Shown here piece after piece: positions 57,156 through 64,000 of a stretch of DNA of 64,000 bases (position 1 is its first letter; each line of letters begins with the position of its first letter). Made by a program: the position numbers and the translations under genes. A model generated the notes under the pieces. It worked only from the letters and a program-made list of their open reading frames with translations, had not been told where the DNA came from and did not search any database. The stretch lies in assembly GCF_002127325.2 (NCBI RefSeq), contig NC_035436.2, positions 85,929,716 to 85,993,715 of the forward strand, in the 5' to 3' direction. This DNA comes from Helianthus annuus (Eukaryota > Streptophyta > Magnoliopsida > Asterales > Asteraceae).

Positions 57156-58850
57156 AACTCTCCTAAAGAGTGCTAGAAGTAGTTCATATCAATAATAACG
57201 CTAGGTACGTTCTTTAACATTTACTGGAATATAATTGCTAAGAATTCTGCTTAATTCGGATACCAATAAATCCTTCATAAATTGTAAGTATATTAGACTT
57301 TTAGAAATCTATCATAAGAATCCTAGATATTAAGTGTAAGGTAAAGCTTATAGATAGAAAATCATAGGAACCATTTTTTTTCCTGTTCCAGTCAGAAATT
57401 TTCAATCGTGAAATTCTAATGTACCCTCTCTCCAGATAAAGTGCATTCATATGTAATTGATATCTCTTTTATCCCTATTGATTATGAATACCAAATGGTA
57501 TGACAAAGGCGCCATATGAGGATTGGTGTATCTTGATATGTTCCATAGATTGCTTCCATGCCTTATCAGTATGGAGGTTTAATGCATGGAACCACAAGGA
57601 TATTCCGATGGTCATACGGCATTAAAGTCAGCTAATGGTATTCAAAGAAGATATCTAGAATGGAATTATCCAAGTAAATGTCTCTGATTAAGGAATTCGT
57701 GGACTTGTAACATAAATGTGTCACTTATTTGACACAAGCAATGATGAATGAACTGGAGCCTGAGATTTGGAAAAATCTCTGTAACCTCTTTGTATCTTGA
57801 TTATCTTCTCCTAAGATTACATTGTATACCTCCTGAAAGGCAAGTAGAGTTAAGATTTATATCCCATTTAGGGATGTATTATTATGAAATCTCCAAGACG
57901 GCTAGTACCGTCATTGGAAGAATCGAAACCCTGATTAAGCGAGTTTTAAAATAGAGGATTCATGTAGCCTAACTCAGTATTCTGAGAATTTGGTATAGTC
58001 AATTAAGAAAGATGGTTCATCTTGCTTATGCATTGATTACCGCAACCCTACTTACGCAACAATTAAGAATCGCCATCAGCTGCCCAGGATCGTCGATTTG
58101 TTCGATTAGCGGTAAGGATTAGCTATTCCTTGAGATTAGTTTTAAGCAATGGTTGGAATAACCATCTCACCTTAAATTAAGCTTTTCTACAATAGTTGTC
58201 ATATAAGTATCAAGGCTGCTCCTTTGGAGACCTTGTATAGATGGAATGTTAAACAATTATTGTTAGACAAAAGATTGGTAAGTCCAGTTATCAGGATCTG
58301 AAAGTTGCCTTGGAAACAACGAATAAGATCAAACAAATCCATAATCATCTGTAAGTTGCCAGTATTCGGCAGAAAATCAAGGATTAATGAGTAGCAACCC
58401 TCCTAAGTTAGTGTTAAGAAATGAGGTTCAACAAAAGATATCACCATGGAAGGGTGTGCCAATTTGTTAATTATCAGGCTGGTTAAGCTCTGAATATATA
58501 GAATCATTCGAGCGGATCTAATGTATTAAGATCAAATAACTTATAAGCTAAAGCCTATTTAAGGAGCTTGGCGGAGCTCGCAATGCATTACACATTAATG
58601 ATTTAAGGACGTGTTTCACCAATAAGTCGAGAGGCATTATCACATAATGATATGCAGACTTGTGATATGATGAGAAACCTGTATTGATAGAGGATCGATG
58701 GGTTAAGAAGCTCCAAAAAGGATACATGTACCTATTATAGAGGTCAGCTTGGGAGCTTGGAGAGGCTCCAAATATGCTATGAAAATTAGGTCCACTATGC
58801 GACGAAAAGTACTTCCAGCATTTTAGCAAATCTGGAGGTCGAGATTTCTT
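57156..58850 (+). pseudogene. Gypsy D pol scraps
   Basis: No long frame, but recognisable pieces in family order: an RT-approach piece CIPPERQVELRF near 57800-57860; an RT start piece ([19 protein letters not shown]) near 58030-58090; an integrase C-terminal piece near 58170-58240; VQQKISPWKGV near 58430-58460; and chromodomain-side scraps near 58540-58650. The RT catalytic core, RNase H and the integrase catalytic core are absent. Confidence 0.7.
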
Positions 58851-58865
58851 TTAAGGGGGTGAGGA
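58851..58865 (+). promoter_or_regulatory. Gypsy D polypurine tract
   Basis: TTTAAGGGGGTGAGGA immediately before the 3' LTR. Confidence 0.85.
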
Positions 58866-61051
58866 TGTAACACCTTGTAAAATCACATCCAATGATGTAT
58901 TGACACGTGTAATAAACCCTAATGAAGTCAAACATTGAATTTAAGGGACTAATTTTTCGAAAAATCGAAAACTTTGATTATGAAAGGACTGGAAGTGTTA
59001 GCATACCTAAAATAAGTTTCTAAATAACCTCTCACGATATTTATATTCACAAATGAGCCACTTGGCGATCGAGTGTAGCCGTTTGCAGAATTAATTGAAA
59101 GTTTTCCCAATGAAGGGTTAAAAGCGTCAACATGTTAATTCTTACCTCTGAGTGACCTTTTAACAAACCGAGAGCTTCATGATATTCGATTATACTCTCG
59201 GGAATGCCAATTATTGGCCGACTAAGGTTTTTATGCCTATAAGTAAGGTCACGCGCAACTTTGCAAGTTAGAGGGACTAAAAGTGTCAATATGTTTAATT
59301 ATACCTCTCAATGACCATTTAGCGAACCCGAAGCATCGTGATGTTTAATAATACTCTCAAGAATGCCTAATATGGATTAGATGAGGCTTCGATGCTATTA
59401 AATGATGATATACGCAAGTTTGCGCATTAGAGGGACCTAAAGCATCAACTTTTGAATTTGCGCCTTTTGGTGACCATTTAAGCAACCGAGACATAGCAAT
59501 AATTAAACTCATGCTTGGGAATGCCCATTATGGGCCATGGAAGGCTTGGATGTCATTAAACGACATTTCGCGCCACTTTGTGCGATTAAAGGACTATTTG
59601 CGTCAAACCGCAAAAGTATGTCGATTCGTATGTTATCGGACCTTTCGGAGTATGACCGTGAGTTAAACATGCCATAATTATCCCTTACCTAGCTTAGAAA
59701 TAGGATTAGAGGTGTTTCGTGCGCAAAAATAAACTTTTAAGTCACGCAGGGACTAAAAGTGTCAAAAAGTGCATAAGTTTGCATTTTCGCGCATATCTTA
59801 CGTTCTGAATATATCCGGACATCCAAAAATTTATGTAAGCACTAAAATATTTTATTTTAGTGATTGGCCCGATAAAAGTCCATTCGTCGCGTAATTTGGA
59901 TCGTTTTTCGCGTCCGTCCGTGTTTCGTCGTAATTAGCCGAACAACGTGACAGTACGACCAAACGAACCGACATCCGGCATATTTTTGAGCATGTTTCAT
60001 GTTCCCTATGTTTAGGTATCATTGTAGAGCCATAAAAATGGTTTAACGGGCCTTAAATGTGTCGGAAATGACATTTATCAAGTGCATGGGCCAAAAGTGA
60101 CAACATTTGAAAATACTGGTGAGCTGGTGTGGTCCTTACGGACCATATACAAGGACCCATACGGTCCGTATACATGTCCCAGCAGCAGAAAATCAGAAAC
60201 CAGCTTTGGTTTTGCTCCTTGTCTCGCACAATTGAATCTAGGGGCCTTTAATGGTTTAGAAACCTGGTTTTACACCTGTTATGATCTTGTTAAACCTCCC
60301 TACACTTGTCAATCATCCAATCACACTCCAAACACTATAAATAGAGGTGAATTCATTCCAAGAATTCACATCATTTCCTTCCTTCTTGCTCTAACACTCA
60401 AATCTGAGGATCCTGATCAAGGGAATCTCCCTTTTGAGTTATCTTCTGTCCTAAGGACCACTTATTAAGAGCCCCAGTAAAGGTACTTGTGCTTGCTGAT
60501 TAGGATATACGGCTGAGTATAAATTGCATTTTAAGCTCAGGTAAATACTCTTAACTTATTTTCCCTATACGGGCTTGGCATACGGTATTATAATAATACC
60601 GCTTGGTTGGGTATTGAATGTTTAATTGTATTGTGATTAAATTATTGAGGTAACCCGTTTTAATCTGTATTGTTTGAAATAAAAGCCTTTAGGGGTTAAT
60701 GACCATGTCCCGGATATCCTTGGCATCATTATAATAAAATGGCCACGTCTTAAGCACGGGGTGTAGGCCTACACCTGACAGTTGCTTAAGGGAAACGGTA
60801 TCTCACTCTCTTGTGGGCCTTTACTTGTGGCGTGTCTGTTAATCTTGACTCGGTTTCTACATCGGGCCCTGAATGTATAACGAACATGTAAATCTGTATA
60901 CAAGATTATTTTAACTTATTGTCCCAAGTTATAAAAAGATATTTGTGCCTTGTGCATTTAAATTGTGTTGTTTGACTATGATGATATCAACTACGTCACG
61001 ATACTCCCCACCGGGCCCACCAGTAATACGTGGATATATCGGGGTGTGACA
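58866..61051 (+). repeat. Gypsy D 3' LTR
   Basis: 2186 bp, colinear with the 5' LTR including the ~159-bp units, the dyad and the TATA box. Small scattered differences indicate a moderately old insertion. Confidence 0.95.
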
Positions 61052-61056
61052 GAAAC

Positions 61057-61291
61057 CTTTATGTCCAGTGCAAAGATGGAGAATTTTCCTTATCGAAAAG
61101 GATATAATCAAGGCTTGTTCGGGAGATACTCGTACACCAGCATCTTCTCAGGTCCTTGTACGCAGCATCCTAACAACTTCACCAAGTTTTTGTGCTGAAT
61201 TCTCGTATTCCTTGCCTTGATGTCAGTGAAAGCTTCTTAATTGCTACTTGTTTACCATTGCCCAATACGCCCTTCAACAACATTTCTAATA
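61057..61291 (-). pseudogene. Receptor-like kinase fragment, N-terminal half
   Basis: Minus-strand reading gives kinase subdomain I-II sequence ([22 protein letters not shown]) and then [21 protein letters not shown], which is subdomain IV-V of cysteine-rich receptor-like kinases. A small deletion with frame change lies after REF, and stops and shifts follow LPNK. It joins the C-terminal half at 51414 when Gypsy D is disregarded. The upstream edge coincides with the inverted repeat. Confidence 0.82.
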
Positions 61292-61383
61292 ACTTTTGGG
61301 GATTTAGGGATTTATCATAAATGCAGATGATAAAAGGAGGAATTGAAAGGGCTGAGAGAGAAATTGCCATTTTACCCTCATGT
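61292..61383 (-). repeat. Right terminal inverted repeat (truncated by Gypsy E)
   Basis: Inverted partner of 50646-50737. Its outer part is displaced by the Gypsy E LTR, which starts at 61384. Confidence 0.8.
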
Positions 61384-63627
61384 TGTCACACCCCCAAAAT
61401 CCACACGCGGAGTATCACCGCTTGGAGGCGTGACATGACCAGGATCCTAACCACCAATCATATTGAACGTATAAAGTAGTTAAGTATAGCGGAAGCATTT
61501 AAGTAACCCAAACAATAGTATGTATGATTTAACATAAGTGTTGAAACATCATTCACGATCCTTTGCCCACAACGACCTGCTCCTCCCTGTGCAAGCTCCA
61601 TAATGTACCTAAGGTCCTGCAAGGCATGCAGCAGAGAGTCAACAACTAGTTGAGCGAGTTCACAGAAAGTAAGTTCAGTAATAGAATAGTATAGCAAGCA
61701 TTTCGTTCGTTCATCAAATCATGCATCGTATTAGTTCGTTCATTGTTCATGTATAGCATTGGTTCGTATCGCGGGCCATTTCGGCATGTATGCGAAGATT
61801 GGGGAAAGTTCTCAAGTATTCTAGACTATGTATATTTGTATCGCGGCCACCCTGGCATGTGTGCGAAGTTTTAGTATATAGTCCGCGGCCTTTCCAAGGC
61901 ATGTGTGCGAAGATCAGTCATAATATCGCGGCCAACCCCTGGCGTGTATGCGAAGATCAGTTCAATTGGTATACTAGTCTAGCCGTATCTTATCATTCAC
62001 CACCCTCACCCTGAGGACTCGTATCATTATATTCCGTTAACTAAGTATGCACGTATAATTTATTCAATCCCATTCCCACCCTGGGAACCCCATGCCTTGG
62101 CTGTGTGAACTCACCTTGGGTTGCTCGGCAGATACACAAAGAGAGAAAGAGAGTTCTTGAACTAACAGTGGTCAACCACGTCCTAACAGGGTTATTACAT
62201 AAGTCAGGTTCGCATATAGCACGTATGTTGTATCACATAGGTTAACACGTTGCAAGCATGCAAGGATGGTAAACACGTACACGTATCAGCAATCCGATAA
62301 GCAATCTAAGTATTCGGCCCAAACATAACCCGGCCCAAATAATATTCACCCAACCTATCAGCCCAATCAGATAAGTAGTCCAAATAGCATAGGTGTAAAC
62401 AAGTCCAGTTATCCGGCCCAATTAGTTGGGCTCGTGCCAGTGTGCAAGTCCAATTATGTGTACGTGCATGGTCTCGACTCGCAACAGAGATTACGAGTCG
62501 CAACAAGGGAGATCTCGACAGATGCATATCCTTCGAGACTAGGTGGTCTCGAGTCAGGTCTCGAGTCGCAACGGGGTTACGAGTCGTAACGGCTGGATAC
62601 GAGTCGCAATAGATGGTCTCGGTTCATCCTGGTTTGGTTACGAGTCGCAATCTGACTCGCAACCATGATTGCGGCTTGTGCTGTTTGTGGTCTCGAGTGG
62701 GGATACCGACTCGCAATCTGAGTCGCAACCAGACGTGTAACAGTTTTCCCTAACTTTATGCAATTCAGTTATACGTATCAATTATCATCAATAGTTTCCA
62801 AAATCAAATCAATTAACAGTTTCTGTCTTATTCAATATCCGATCAAACATGCATAATCCACAAGTTCTTATCAAGAACCCTAACCGAAGCATACATGAAT
62901 ACATCCTAACATATGAGCAAAAACCATAACAATTCATATAATCATATAGTTGAGATCATCAATTAATCCGATTAAATCAACACACACACATGGCCGGTTA
63001 ACACTGATATTAGACCGATTCAATTCCTACAACCTTTACATCATATCTATCAGTTCGAAAACCAAGCATAGCAAGAAACAATATTACACCGGTATTAACT
63101 TAATAACATGCAGTTCAATTCGGTTAAGCTTAGGCACGAAATCATGATCATCATTTAATCAAATAAGCATAAACAAAACACTAACCGGTCCAGATCAAAC
63201 AAGGGAAAGGAGTGACCCGATTGATGAACAATATCTTCGATCGGAGGAGTGGTGTTCGGCTGCTTTTGGTCCCGGTTCCGGTTGCGAGAGAAGGAGAGGA
63301 ATTGTGTGTGTGTTCTAGGTTGCCAAGATTGTAAAACTAAACCCTAATGAGGTGTGTATGCATATATACGTATATGCGTAATAGGGAAGTGGGCCGCAAC
63401 CCCCACTTGGGCTGCCATCTAATCGGATACGAGTGACACGGCCCAAAGGCTTGTGCGCTCAAGGAATGGTTGTGCGGTTTGGCCCGATTAGTATACGAAC
63501 ACATAAAACACTAAGCACATAATAACATTCAATAAATCACATAACATATCATGTATTCGTTCAAGTAGCATAGTTCACGTAAGCATATAACGTTACACAA
63601 GATAAGTCTAAAGTACGGGTTGTCACA
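61384..63627 (-). repeat. Gypsy E 3' LTR
   Basis: 2244 bp from TGTCACACCCCC to GGGTTGTCACA, minus orientation, same broad family as LTR C. It contains a stretch of ACGAGTCGCAAC-type repeats at about 62465-62740 and copies of GCATGT(A/G)TGCGAAG at 61780-61955. No credible gene. Confidence 0.85.
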
Positions 63628-64000
63628 TTATCCCCAACTAATTGGAAATTTCGTCCCGAAATTTGGTATGCACTCACTGAGGAAGCTAAGTAAGTTCAAT
63701 CGTTCACTGGTTTTCCTGGGGTGTCACATCCTCCCCCCGTTGATCTGGAATTTCGTCCCGAAATTCCGAAGTAGTAGCTTCAGCCTCAGTAGTGGTTGTA
63801 TTGGTTTCGAATAACTGGGGTACTTTTCTGTCATCCTGTCTTCGCGTTCCCAGGTGTACTCTGGGCCACGTTGGAGTTCCAACGAACTCGAACAAGAGGG
63901 ATTCTCTTGTGTTTGAGGTCCTTCACGTCCCGGTCCGTGATTTCAACTGGTTTCCCGACGAACTGCAACCGCTCGTCGATAGTTCGATACCTGAAAGACA
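63628..64000 (-). pseudogene. Gypsy E 3' end: polypurine tract, palindromes, pol C-terminus (runs off window)
   Basis: Next to the LTR, the minus strand has GTTGGGGATAA as the polypurine tract. The palindrome AAATTTCG-TCC-CGAAATTT is at 63646-63664 and a second one, GGAATTTCG-TCC-CGAAATTCC, at 63747-63767. From about 63800 rightward the minus strand encodes a chromodomain-like C-terminus (RGPEYTWEREDRM). The element continues beyond the window; whether its pol is intact cannot be seen. Confidence 0.75.

Larger units (their letters stand above)
51420..61051 (+). mobile_element. Gypsy D: gypsy element with intact gag and decayed pol, 9.6 kb
   Basis: LTRs 51420-53604 (2185 bp) and 58866-61051 (2186 bp), both starting TGTAACACC and ending GTGTGACA, with target duplication GAAAC. 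It has a primer site, an intact gag, a second gag-like module, scattered pol remnants and a polypurine tract. It is probably non-autonomous. Confidence 0.93.
50476..61383 (-). mobile_element. Pack-MULE-like element carrying host gene fragments, split by Gypsy D
   Basis: A 92-bp segment at 50646-50737 recurs inverted at 61292-61383 with high identity (shared ACATGAGG, AATTTC, CCTTTCAATTCC, ATCTGCATTTAT and AAATCCCCAAA blocks). The left repeat probably begins near 50476 with GAGTAAATTACAGG; the outer part of the right repeat is cut off by Gypsy E. Between the repeats, once Gypsy D is set aside, lie about 1.1 kb made of a kinase gene fragment with an intron and a second coding-like fragment. Long inverted repeats enclosing captured gene pieces are typical of Pack-MULEs. 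No transposase or 9-bp duplication can be seen. Confidence 0.65.

Overview
This window is repeat-dense nuclear DNA from a flowering plant. The reverse transcriptase, gag and LTR types look most like those of the daisy family (Asteraceae), but that placement is from memory of the families and was not searched. No intact host gene was found. Almost every base belongs to LTR retrotransposons nested in one another, plus a gene-fragment-carrying DNA transposon and a pair of TIR elements.

Left nest (1-43579). The outermost element is Gypsy A, on the minus strand: 5' LTR 40356-43579, primer site about 40335-40355, gag, protease and RT/RNase H. Its left side is cut at 17016 by the LTR of another gypsy element (LTR C), which runs off the left edge of the window. 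Copia 1 (741-15860, TSD CTTTA, two 685-bp LTRs) sits inside LTR C. It is a 15.1-kb Sirevirus-like element with a very long gag, a broken pol and a large extra ORF downstream of pol. Copia 2 (19058-38432, TSD GCATT, two 465-bp LTRs) sits inside Gypsy A at the gag/protease junction; it encodes a long gag and has no pol. Gypsy B (21693-33969, TSD ACTAT, 3.55-kb LTRs) is a Tekay-type chromovirus inserted into Copia 2's gag.

Middle (43580-48506). This part holds a 3' remnant of a third Copia, two TIR elements in opposite orientation between (AT)n tracts, and a short-LTR (TRIM-like) element.

Right nest (48507-64000). A partial LTR (LTR F) is interrupted by a Pack-MULE-like element. That element's long terminal inverted repeats enclose part of a receptor-like kinase gene, with an intron still present, and a second captured piece. 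Gypsy D (51420-61051, TSD GAAAC) splits the kinase fragment. It has an intact gag, a second internally deleted gag copy and only scraps of pol. Gypsy E (61384 to beyond the window, minus strand) cuts the right inverted repeat.

The order of insertion follows from the nesting and agrees with LTR divergence counted by hand: Copia 1 about 0.7%, Gypsy B about 2%, Copia 2 about 2.2%. The most unusual signals are the gene-capturing element, the gag-only elements, family-specific repeat cassettes just upstream of LTR TATA boxes, a regular ~159-bp period inside two gypsy LTR families, and a noncoding tract shared by Copia 1 and Copia 2.
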